The notes beneath the pieces are model-generated. The model did not search any database. It saw only the letters and a program-made list of their open reading frames with translations, and was not told the origin of the DNA. This document shows positions 15,890-22,690 of a stretch of DNA of 31,382 bases, in pieces. This DNA is from Azoarcus sp031556475 (GTDB lineage Bacteria; Pseudomonadota; Gammaproteobacteria; Burkholderiales; Rhodocyclaceae), in NCBI GenBank assembly GCA_031556475.1, contig JAVBSY010000159.1, forward strand, positions 1 to 31,382, read 5' to 3'. Both the position numbers and the translations under genes were made by a program. Position 1 is the stretch's first letter. The number at the start of each line of letters is the position of its first letter.

Positions 15890-17161
15890 ATGAGCAATCC
15901 GCCCCATCCCCTGGCAGAACTCCTGTCGATGCTCGACGCCGCACCCGAGCCACATATCGTATTCGACAGCCAATACCGCATCCTCGCCGCCAACCATGCA
16001 TACCGGACGCAACTGGGCGGCGACCAGAACATCGTGGGTCAAACCTGCTACCAGGTCTCGCATCGCTATACGGTGCCGTGCGATCAGGCCGGCGAGTCAT
16101 GCCCGCTGGAACGCAGCCGCGAATCGGACCGGCGCGAACGCGTCCTGCATCTGCATCACACGCCACACGGCAAGGAATACGTCGATATCGAGTTGACGCC
16201 GATCCGTGACGCCTCCAGCCGGGTGCGTTACTTCGTCGAGCGCATGGACACGTTGCCGATCGCCCGTGGCCTGCACGGGCAGCACGCGCTGGTGGGACAT
16301 GCGCCAGTGTTCCTGCACATGCTCGATCTCGTCGCACGGGTGGCCAAGTCCGACGCCACGGTGCTGCTCGAAGGTGAATCCGGCACCGGCAAGGAACTGG
16401 TCGCGCAGGCAATTCACGACGGCAGCCACCGTGCCAAAAAACCGTTCGTGCCCGTGGATTGCTCGGGCATTCCGGAGCCGTTGTTCGAAAGCGAACTCTT
16501 CGGCCACGAGCGCGGTGCCTTCACCGGGGCAAGCGCCGCGCGTGCAGGCCTTGTGGAGGCTGCAAGCGGTGGCACGCTCTTCCTCGACGAAGTGGGCGAA
16601 ATTCCGCTCGGAATGCAGGTCAAGCTGCTGAGGCTGCTCGAAACAGGCACCTACCGGCGAGTGGGCAGCACGGAGTCGAGGCGAGCCGACATCAGAGTGG
16701 TATCGGCAACCCATCGGTCGCTCGCCGACATGGTGGCCGCCGACACATTCCGCGCCGATCTGTATTACCGCCTCAATGTCTTCCCGATCACGGTGCCAGC
16801 ACTGCGCGAACGCAGGGAGGACATTGTCGAGTTGGCCACGAGCCTGCTCGCTCGCGTCGCGCCTCAACGGGGGTTGTCGCTGGCGTCCGACACGCTGACG
16901 TGCCTCACGACCTATCACTATCCGGGGAACGTGCGCGAACTGCGCAACATCCTCGAACGCGCCAGCCTCATGTGCGACGGAAGCGTGATCGAGGCAAAGC
17001 ACCTGCCCGATTTCCTGTCCCACGCACAGGCTTCGCCTATCCACGACGATGTCCGCCTGCGCGTCGCGCTCGCCAGCCACCAGGGGTCGCGCAAAGCTCT
17101 TGCGCAGGCGTTGGGGCTCAGTGAACGCACGCTGTACCGGAGATTGCGCGCGATCAAGTAA
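15890..17161 (+). CDS. Sigma-54-dependent transcriptional activator with Cys-rich PAS-like sensor
   Basis: The 423-residue activator has an N-terminal PAS-like domain (about 12-120) with three closely spaced cysteines: C53 (GQTCYQVSH), C64 (VPCDQAG) and C71 (ESCPLE). The AAA+ domain has Walker A GESGTGKE (162-169), the sigma-54 contact loop GAFTGA (209-214) and Walker B FLDE (231-234). A Fis-type HTH ends the protein (RKALAQALGLSERTLYRRL). There is no receiver domain, so it responds to a ligand or redox signal rather than phosphorylation. The ATG at 15890 follows GGAGG; an upstream extension to 15833 lacks support. It is divergent from cydPAB and very likely activates it. Confidence 0.92.
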   Translation: MSNPPHPLAELLSMLDAAPEPHIVFDSQYRILAANHAYRTQLGGDQNIVGQTCYQVSHRYTVPCDQAGESCPLERSRESDRRERVLHLHHTPHGKEYVDIELTPIRDASSRVRYFVERMDTLPIARGLHGQHALVGHAPVFLHMLDLVARVAKSDATVLLEGESGTGKELVAQAIHDGSHRAKKPFVPVDCSGIPEPLFESELFGHERGAFTGASAARAGLVEAASGGTLFLDEVGEIPLGMQVKLLRLLETGTYRRVGSTESRRADIRVVSATHRSLADMVAADTFRADLYYRLNVFPITVPALRERREDIVELATSLLARVAPQRGLSLASDTLTCLTTYHYPGNVRELRNILERASLMCDGSVIEAKHLPDFLSHAQASPIHDDVRLRVALASHQGSRKALAQALGLSERTLYRRLRAIK

Positions 17162-17414
17162 AAGGGGGCAGGTGGATGACCTGAACCGCCCCAACTTTCG
17201 AGGGGCTATCCGATCTGTACCAAGTCAGACGGTCACCGCCTGTTCGGTCAGGCCACGGTAGCCTCTATGAGCTGGAACACAGAACGCCGAGATACTGAGC
17301 CGCTGGCTTGAGCCGTTCGGAGGGCGAGAAGCCACATCCCGGTCATTCGGACAGTTCAAATTCGGGCCCCGGCCCCATCTGGGGTTGTATCGAGACGGGT
17401 TTTATTTCTGAAGA
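17162..17414. other. Gap between the sigma-54 activator gene and the Tn7-like element
   Basis: No gene is seen. The start (CCTGAACCGCCCC near 17180) is reminiscent of the ends of some insertion sequences, but no partner repeat or transposase is found. This is the chromosomal flank on the far side of the inserted element from glmS. Confidence 0.4.
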
Positions 17415-17419
17415 ATCCT

Positions 17420-17448
17420 TGTGGGAGCAAAATAAAGTTTCATCCTCA
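17420..17448 (+). repeat. Left terminal inverted repeat of the Tn7-like element
   Basis: It starts TGTGGGAGC and continues AAAATAAAGTTTCATCCTCA. Compared with the right end it differs at five of 29 positions. The ATAAAG core corresponds to a TnsB-binding site. A second, weaker ATAAAAG lies at 17485-17491. It begins 76 bp outside the stop codon of the SIS-domain gene. Confidence 0.85.
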
Positions 17449-17495
17449 GTGTCGTTGGCCATTCCTGAATTCTCGGAGTAAGCCATAAAAGCTAG

Positions 17496-18518
17496 CTAGT
17501 CAGCACTCATGCTACCCCACCCCCTCCAGCTCCAAATCACAGGGTCTTTTTCGGGCCTTTTGTTGTAGTAACCGAGGGCGCCCGTAAGTTCCGATGTCAC
17601 TCCACCGACGGCGAAGATGTTCTCCCAGAAGTGATACTGAGGATCAGTCTGGAGCTCAAGCGAGCAGACAGGGAAAAGGGTGGAGAAACGCCCGATGAAG
17701 GTACGTGAAACGCTGGATACGCCCTTGTGCCCGATCACCAAGTAGATTGCATTTTTCGTCCGACTGGCAACCAAATGATCTCCGTGAGTGTAATCCTTCA
17801 TATCCAGGCAGACAGGATTGGCAATTCCTGCCTCACTAAGCACCGATTGCCAGGCAATCCCTAGCTCTGAGTAAGCACCCTCAGCGAGGATGATGAGTTG
17901 CTTTCGCTCCCAACCGGGAACAGAGCAAATCTGATCAGAAATCCGAACGGCAGCGTTCTCCGCCACGCTCCAGGCGCCGTAAAGCTTCCTGTAGTCGACC
18001 TCCAACGACTCAGCCTTCTCCAGGGCGCCGTAGACGAGCCTGTTGGTGATGGCTGAAAGCGTGAGGATTGATTTGAAGTTGACGAACCGCTTGTCTCTCT
18101 CGGGGAGTGCCGCCGAGGCGACGACAGCCGCTGCGTGGTGCTTAGCCGGCGGCCTCTCCAGCATGATTTTTCCGGCTGGTCCGGAAGGAGAGCAACTCAG
18201 CAGGATCGACCTTTCAACCTCTCGGTTGACTACCGCTTGAGCCACCTCAATCGCATCCGTGTGCTTACCACGCAGCGATATGAGCACTGGCAAGCAGTTG
18301 ATCCTCTGGTTCTGAACATACTCAAGCGGCGTAACGTAACGACTGGGTGATCCGACCATCCTCTGCAACAAGGAAGCGCCGTAGATGGCTGAAATCTTTG
18401 CCAGACCGGATGCAATCCAGACTGAGGAGGTCGCCTCTCTAAGAAAGATCCCAGGAGCGATCGGCTGAGGATCCTGTAAACGACTAACCACAAGCTCCAG
18501 ATCAGAATCTTCGAGCAT
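17496..18518 (-). CDS. SIS (sugar isomerase) domain protein of the accessory cassette
   Basis: The 340-residue protein resembles the double-SIS isomerase half of GlmS and AgaS-type proteins. The first SIS lobe (about 30-140) has VWIASGLAKISAIYG, where the family has a G-x-G/S-S phosphosugar loop, then VLISLRGKHTDAIEVA (SxSGxT/D loop position) and ILLSCSPSG. The second lobe (about 205-330) has LIILAEGAYSELGIAWQSVL and the DYTHGDH segment (242-248), like the E/Y-x-HG motif of GlmS. The phosphosugar loops are atypical, so it may bind rather than isomerise a sugar phosphate or nucleotide sugar. It starts 3 bp after the WYL regulator stop, so the two are coupled. Its function is unknown. Confidence 0.7.
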   Translation of the reverse strand: MLEDSDLELVVSRLQDPQPIAPGIFLREATSSVWIASGLAKISAIYGASLLQRMVGSPSRYVTPLEYVQNQRINCLPVLISLRGKHTDAIEVAQAVVNREVERSILLSCSPSGPAGKIMLERPPAKHHAAAVVASAALPERDKRFVNFKSILTLSAITNRLVYGALEKAESLEVDYRKLYGAWSVAENAAVRISDQICSVPGWERKQLIILAEGAYSELGIAWQSVLSEAGIANPVCLDMKDYTHGDHLVASRTKNAIYLVIGHKGVSSVSRTFIGRFSTLFPVCSLELQTDPQYHFWENIFAVGGVTSELTGALGYYNKRPEKDPVIWSWRGWGSMSAD

Positions 18519-18521
18519 CCG

Positions 18522-19400
18522 TTAGCCCTTCACGTATTTCATGAGTTCCTGCCAGTTGGAAACTGCCAAGCCGAAATTCCTGTCTTGCGGCTCGCCTTGA
18601 TGCTCGCGCACGGCGTCTACCAAGTACATGGAGGACAACTGGTAGTAGACCAGGCATTCACGCGTGCGAATGACGTACTGACCACCGTCCATTCGGTAAT
18701 CACGCTCAACCACCCGCCTCTGGTCTTCAGTTAACGTGCTGGACGGAACGAGGATAATGTCGGTCAGCGTGTTCCAGGCGGTGTCGGCTTCTGCACCGAC
18801 CCATGCCATTCCGCTCTCATCTCTCACATCGAGGATCCTTCCCGGGAGAAGGTCTGCGAAAACGCCCTTGGCCACCATAAACGCCCGGATGTGCCAACGG
18901 ATCTCCGTCTCAACGATGTTGTGCGGGCAGATCACCCTCCATTCAGGGGTGCCTGATTTCATGGACTGGTAAAGGACTGCGATAGGAAGCCGTAGCCGGA
19001 AAGAACGAGCCATCGCCATCAGCACCTGATCGCCTATCCCACGCTTGATGGGTTTGACGGCCTCAAGCTGAATCGACCGAAGCCCAGCTCCCTCCTCCGC
19101 GTTTTCCTCAAGCCATTGCTGCAGGCTCTTTTCGAAAAGAGGCTCGAACCCTTCCCCCTTGTTGTAGAGCTTTCTACTGCGATCATAGCCGAGGTTCTCC
19201 GGCACGAGCTGTTGGTAGAGCTTGATGTCCGTAGAGGCTTGCTGGGGGGATATTTCGAACCTCGTCACCAAATCAGAACGATTCAGCTCGCCCACCCAAA
19301 AAATGCGGTTCTCCAACCACTCCAAGCGCGCTTGGATGGCCTGGCCGTTCCGCAAGCTTTTGAAAAAGCCGGGGGGACAATTTGACATCATTCTAGTCAC
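18522..19400 (-). CDS. WYL-domain transcriptional regulator (BrxR/CapW-like)
   Basis: The 292-residue protein has an N-terminal winged helix (about 20-80; RLEWLENRIFWVGELNRSDL, SPQQASTDIKLYQQL). A WYL domain (about 125-195) follows with ICPHNIVETEIRWHIRAF and FADLLPGRIL. A C-terminal extension (about 210-290) is the likely dimerisation part. The PHxLV-x4-RWHxRA-x-FxDx-x-GRI wording is that of BrxR/CapW repressors that control BREX, CBASS and other defence loci and are thought to sense a ligand through WYL. The first codon is GTG at 19400; ATGs at 19391 and 19388 are alternatives. It is divergent from the radical SAM gene across a 52-bp gap and coupled to the SIS gene. Confidence 0.82.
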   Translation of the reverse strand: MTRMMSNCPPGFFKSLRNGQAIQARLEWLENRIFWVGELNRSDLVTRFEISPQQASTDIKLYQQLVPENLGYDRSRKLYNKGEGFEPLFEKSLQQWLEENAEEGAGLRSIQLEAVKPIKRGIGDQVLMAMARSFRLRLPIAVLYQSMKSGTPEWRVICPHNIVETEIRWHIRAFMVAKGVFADLLPGRILDVRDESGMAWVGAEADTAWNTLTDIILVPSSTLTEDQRRVVERDYRMDGGQYVIRTRECLVYYQLSSMYLVDAVREHQGEPQDRNFGLAVSNWQELMKYVKG

Positions 19401-19436
19401 TGTTATAGCATGCTGCTAGTGAATGGAACTATTATA
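19382..19436. promoter_or_regulatory. Divergent promoters with a central palindrome (candidate WYL-repressor operator)
   Basis: On the plus strand, TTGACA (19382-19387) and TATAGC (19404-19409) with a 16-bp spacer form a good sigma-70 promoter for the radical SAM operon. On the minus strand, a perfect TATAAT (complement of 19431-19436) can serve the WYL-SIS pair; its -35 is poor. Between the two -10 elements lies the palindrome AGCATGCT (19407-19414) within a looser CACT/AGTG dyad. A repressor bound there would block both directions. Confidence 0.5.
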
Positions 19437-19452
19437 CAAGAGGAATTGCATC

Positions 19453-21300
19453 ATGGTCGAGGTCGCCGTTGCAGAATCCCGCGTCAAATCTCACAGCCCT
19501 CATGGGATACAGGACGATATCCCGCTAAACAATCAACTGCCTATCGCAGCGCTGGAAAGCGAGGGTTCCATCGCGGATATCTCGGTGGAAGACCTGAGCA
19601 TTCGTGTTGACCTGGTTAGGGAGCTCAGGAAGCTACCTGTAGATGCCTTGGCCAACATCCGTCATTTTCAAACCCAGGTGGGCTGTCTGAATCGGTGCAG
19701 CTTCTGCAGCCAGAGCGCCGGCATGACACTTTGGAACATGCCGCGCCAAGCCTTGGCAAACCTCATATCCGCGCTCAAAACTGTTTGCCTTGAGCATGCC
19801 ATCAGCCGTGGTCTGGTCGCCGGGAACCCGCTCGACGGCAACCATGTGTTTGCGGCGGACTTCGTAATGCCAGCGCTGGGTCTGTTAGGCAACCAGCGAA
19901 AAGATCGACCCGGCGTCATCTACTGCTACCTGGACAACGATCCAGCAGCATATCCGCACTTGGATGACATGATCCAGTGGCTCCATGAAGATCTGGGGGT
20001 CAAGGTTCGCATCGCAACTGTGGGCTACAGTCGCCGAAATTCAATGATCCAGCAGATGCACGAGCGGATCAGTGAACACCTTCTGGATGGAATTGCTGGC
20101 CTGCGTCTATCGTTCTCGCCGTATACCTACGGCTGGACAGGTGTTGCCGAGAGCCGTGGTCACGCTAGTCGCTGTGAGTTCGAACAGGACACCGCTGCTC
20201 TCTTGTCCACCTACCGGAAGTTGTTCATCAACCGCAAAGGTAGGAAAGGCGCTTGCACGGAGCTTCGCTTTCGCCCGTTGATCGATACCACTCCGGTTCA
20301 AGTTGCTGAAGTTGATGGGCTGCTGACCATCCGATGCAAGTCGTACCTCGTGATCCAAACCAAGCCTGAGGCACTCCCGGTGGCTAACATCACAGATGCC
20401 AAAAGCCACAGCAATGACCTGGATGTAATCGGCAGCCGCTGCTTCATCATTCGCGCTGAACCCGCATCGCTTGAACGCCACATCGATGGATTGGTGAGGG
20501 CCGTCAAGGCAGGAACACATTTACCGATTGGAGTGCATGCGTTCTACGACGGCCTGCTACACCGACTGCGGAATGACGATGGAGAGTATTTCGCAGTTGA
20601 TGCCGAGCGCACCCGGAAAGGCGTGTTCTCGAAGTTCTTTTACCCTCACGCAGGCAGTCGCCCTCACGCGGGCATGATTGATGGCGAGCGCTATCACCTG
20701 AACGCCATGATGGAGGCAAAGCTCAACGGCCAAAACTCTTCCTGGGAGGATGTCGATAGACTCTTGAACGGCTTGCTCGTGAAAGCCAACAGACTCGAAG
20801 TCATTGATGCCGACGCCGCCCAATACATCCGCACCGAAGTAGTCGACCTGCTGCAGAGCTATGTCCGCGCTCTCAAGATCGCTGACTACCCGAGTTCAAC
20901 CTATTTCGACAAAGAGCAATCTGTAGACACTGGCCATATCTGCAACCTGGGTCGTGCCTACAGCGAGTACAAGACGATTGCCTCTCGCCCTGATCTTCCC
21001 CTGACCCCAAAGCACGAACGCGCTTTTGGGCCCACCGGGGAACTAGCAGAAGAAGGCATTGCATGGCGCCTAGCTGTAACGCCTCAGGACAGCGCCAAGA
21101 GTGCGTGTGGCGAGCGCAACACGTACCAAGAGCAACCCTCAATCCTGATCGAGAAGCTCGATCTCGCGATGACAGCTACCAGCTCTGGCCAATCCCAAGC
21201 GCGATACTTCATCCGCACTCAACCGATCCAGAAAATCACCCTGAAGGACTCCATACAGTTCCCGGCGATCCCAGGGCACCTTCCAAGGAAGCAAACATGA
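19453..21300 (+). CDS. Large radical SAM protein of unknown function
   Basis: The 615-residue protein has the radical SAM cluster motif CxxxCxxC at C78, C82 and C85 (QVGCLNRCSFCSQSAG), followed by a region that fits the SAM barrel (GVIYCYLDND; VRIATVGYSRRN; GIAGLRLSFSPYT). The cluster cysteines bind a [4Fe-4S] centre that reductively cleaves S-adenosylmethionine to a radical. About 70 residues precede the motif and about 250 follow the predicted barrel, so it is much larger than viperin and most single-domain members. No SPASM or B12 domain is obvious. The start at 19453 has AGGA 8 nt upstream; the frame is open 30 bp further. It heads a three-gene operon with the kinase (ATGA overlap) and the Gre factor. 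The substrate is unknown. Confidence 0.8.
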   Translation: MVEVAVAESRVKSHSPHGIQDDIPLNNQLPIAALESEGSIADISVEDLSIRVDLVRELRKLPVDALANIRHFQTQVGCLNRCSFCSQSAGMTLWNMPRQALANLISALKTVCLEHAISRGLVAGNPLDGNHVFAADFVMPALGLLGNQRKDRPGVIYCYLDNDPAAYPHLDDMIQWLHEDLGVKVRIATVGYSRRNSMIQQMHERISEHLLDGIAGLRLSFSPYTYGWTGVAESRGHASRCEFEQDTAALLSTYRKLFINRKGRKGACTELRFRPLIDTTPVQVAEVDGLLTIRCKSYLVIQTKPEALPVANITDAKSHSNDLDVIGSRCFIIRAEPASLERHIDGLVRAVKAGTHLPIGVHAFYDGLLHRLRNDDGEYFAVDAERTRKGVFSKFFYPHAGSRPHAGMIDGERYHLNAMMEAKLNGQNSSWEDVDRLLNGLLVKANRLEVIDADAAQYIRTEVVDLLQSYVRALKIADYPSSTYFDKEQSVDTGHICNLGRAYSEYKTIASRPDLPLTPKHERAFGPTGELAEEGIAWRLAVTPQDSAKSACGERNTYQEQPSILIEKLDLAMTATSSGQSQARYFIRTQPIQKITLKDSIQFPAIPGHLPRKQT

Positions 21301-21872
21301 CTGGCAAACTCATCGTCATCACAGGCCTCGACGGCTCCGGCACTAGCTCATTGGCTGAAGCACTCTCGGCTCGCGACCCTGGTTCGACTGTGTTCAAAAC
21401 GCCGAACTCCCCATACGACACGATGCGAAAGGTGATCGACGAGCAGGTGCGTGAAGAGTCTCAAGCTGCTCACTACCTGTTCTACCTGAGCAGCGTTGTG
21501 TATGCCTCCACACAGATCAAAAAGCTCCTCCAGAACGGAAACGTCTACTGTGTGCGTTATCTTATTGACACTGTGGTTTCTCATCGAGCAGCCGGACTGG
21601 ACGTTGACTTGGAATATTCCAACACCCTCTACTCGATCCAGCGTCCAGATTTGACCATCATACTCAAGCTCAATGAGAGCCTCCGGCAAGACCGCATTAC
21701 GGTACGCGGCAAGGGTGTTCTCGATAAGCTCCTGGATGACGATAAGCTCCGAGCCAAATTCATCGAAGAATTCAATCGCTATGAGAGCGACTTAAGGGTC
21801 GTCATGAACGACGGCAACAACATCGAAGAGGCGGTTGAAGCCGCCCTCCAACACATGAAGTGGGATCACTGA
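21297..21872 (+). CDS. Thymidylate-kinase-like P-loop protein with altered Walker A
   Basis: The 191-residue protein starts MTGKLIVITGLDGSGTSSLAEAL, the dTMP-kinase-type P-loop setting. The invariant Lys of GxxGxGK(S/T) is replaced: the loop reads GLDGSGTS, with Thr16. The usual DRY segment is here VRY (YCVRYLIDTVVSHRAAG, about 84-100). The core strand RPDLTIILKLN and a LID-like Arg-rich segment (LRQDRITVRGKG) are present. It therefore resembles NMP kinases, but normal phosphate transfer is uncertain. The start overlaps the radical SAM stop by 4 bp (ATGA). The true housekeeping tmk is presumably elsewhere. It may phosphorylate or bind the radical SAM product. Confidence 0.78.
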   Translation: MTGKLIVITGLDGSGTSSLAEALSARDPGSTVFKTPNSPYDTMRKVIDEQVREESQAAHYLFYLSSVVYASTQIKKLLQNGNVYCVRYLIDTVVSHRAAGLDVDLEYSNTLYSIQRPDLTIILKLNESLRQDRITVRGKGVLDKLLDDDKLRAKFIEEFNRYESDLRVVMNDGNNIEEAVEAALQHMKWDH

Positions 21873-21875
21873 ACC

Positions 21876-22379
21876 ATGTCCACCCGTTTTTACCTTTCCC
21901 GTAGGGGGCTAGAGCGCCTGTCCGCGCAGCGTGATCAACTGCGCAAAGACCTGCAAAGGTCAACCAAGGAGATGGGCGAATCGGTCAAACGTGACAACGA
22001 CCTTCGCGAAAATCCGGAGTACATGCAGCTCCAGACCAAGGTGAGTTACGAATTGCCAAACAAGATCGCAGAGATCACCAAAATTTTGGGCACCCATCTC
22101 CTGATCGAGGAGACCGAAGCGATCAAAGGTGGCCACTTCGATGAAGTCCAGGTCGGTATGCAAGTAACCTTAGAAGACGAGAACGGGGTCGAACGGCATA
22201 TTTCGATTTTGGGCTATGAGGAAGGCAACCCAGCTAAAGGGATCGTCTCCTACCTCTCTCCTGTGGCCAAGATGCTCATGCACAAAGGTGTTGGTGATGA
22301 AGTGGATCTGCCTGTGGCCGGAAAACCTGTTGGTTACGAGATCACTTCCATCGAAAGAAGCGCCCACCTTGACTTATAG
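21876..22379 (+). CDS. GreA/GreB-family transcript cleavage factor
   Basis: The 167-residue protein has an N-terminal coiled coil (about 8-80) and a C-terminal FKBP-like domain (about 90-165; VGMQVTLEDENGVERHISILG, SPVAKMLMHKGVGDEVDL). The tip of the coiled coil reads NDLRENPEY, matching GreA's GDLKENAEY. Asp42 and Glu45, the acidic pair that places Mg2+ in the RNA polymerase active site, are kept, so it should promote cleavage of backtracked transcripts. It starts 3 bp after the kinase stop, in a tight operon. A dedicated Gre factor in a mobile cassette is unusual, and a chromosomal greA is expected elsewhere. Confidence 0.88.
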   Translation: MSTRFYLSRRGLERLSAQRDQLRKDLQRSTKEMGESVKRDNDLRENPEYMQLQTKVSYELPNKIAEITKILGTHLLIEETEAIKGGHFDEVQVGMQVTLEDENGVERHISILGYEEGNPAKGIVSYLSPVAKMLMHKGVGDEVDLPVAGKPVGYEITSIERSAHLDL

Positions 22380-22431
22380 ACAGGGTCCATAAATAGTATG
22401 AATTTGGTATTCTGCCGTTATCCTCTGGCCC

Positions 22432-22557
22432 ATGGACAAAGAGGACGTGCGCCGGCTCAGCCCGGCCGAACAACACGAACGGCGTCGGCAGGTGATTCGC
22501 GCCTACAAGCGAGGCGAAAAGAAACGGCATATCGCCCTGGCCGTGGGCCGGATCAAT
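22432..22557 (+). pseudogene. Fragment of an IS630-like transposase (N-terminal helix-turn-helix)
   Basis: An ATG at 22432 opens a frame beginning MDKEDVRRLSPAEQHERRRQ and then VIRAYKRGEKKRHIALAVGR. This resembles the N-terminal HTH of IS630-family transposases. After about 42 residues the similarity stops and the frame runs into the terminal repeat of the Tn7-like element. No DDE domain is present. It looks GC-richer than the adjoining cassette genes, so it is probably the scar of a separate insertion and deletion. Confidence 0.5.
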
Positions 22558-22576
22558 AAGGGTGATACATTATTTG

Positions 22577-22605
22577 TGCGGATGAATCTTTATTTGCATC
22601 CCACA
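22577..22605 (-). repeat. Right terminal inverted repeat of the Tn7-like element
   Basis: On the minus strand it begins TGTGGGATGC and continues AAATAAAGATTCATCCGCA. A second, directly repeated copy of the inner part follows at 22560-22576 (CAAATAATGTATCACCC; 13 of 17 bases match). Closely spaced repeats of this kind are the arrangement of TnsB sites in the Tn7 right end. It lies 25 bp from the glmS stop codon. Confidence 0.85.
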
Positions 22606-22690
22606 ACCCTCTCCTCGCCATCCTCCCGATTTACTCCACCGTCACGCTCTTGGCCAGATTACGCGGCTTATCCACGTCCGTGCCCTTGAC
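22606..22690 (-). other. attTn7 target region (glmS 3' end and adjacent bases)
   Basis: The last GlmS codons encode GTDVDKPRNLAKSVTVE, the highly conserved C-terminus whose DNA is recognised by TnsD in Tn7. The element end is 25 bp past the stop codon. Position and orientation match site-specific Tn7 insertion. Confidence 0.8.

Larger units (their letters stand above)
17420..22605. mobile_element. Tn7-like element without transposition genes, inserted at attTn7
   Basis: The 5186-bp segment is bounded by inverted repeats that both begin 5'-TGTGGGA and agree at 24 of 29 positions. Tn7 itself ends in TGTGGGCGG and has AATAAAG in its terminal TnsB site; both ends here have the same ATAAAG core at the same distance. 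The right end lies 25 bp past the glmS stop codon, the exact target geometry of Tn7 with its right end toward glmS. The flanking 5-mers, ATCCT (17415-17419) and ACCCT (22606-22610), match at four of five positions and may be the decayed target duplication. No tnsA, B, C, D or E is inside, so it is non-autonomous or a remnant. Cargo is five genes plus a transposase fragment. Confidence 0.85.

Noticed and set aside
17170..17300. Terminal sequence of an IS3-like insertion
   Set aside because: Only a short CCTGAACCGCCCC-like stretch is reminiscent. There is no inverted partner, target duplication or transposase.
19453..21300. Prokaryotic viperin
   Set aside because: The cluster motif is CLNRCSFC with a different context, and the protein is far longer than viperin. 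Only the operon logic is similar.
21297..21872. Housekeeping thymidylate kinase (tmk)
   Set aside because: The Walker A lysine and the DRY aspartate are missing, and it is cargo of a mobile element.
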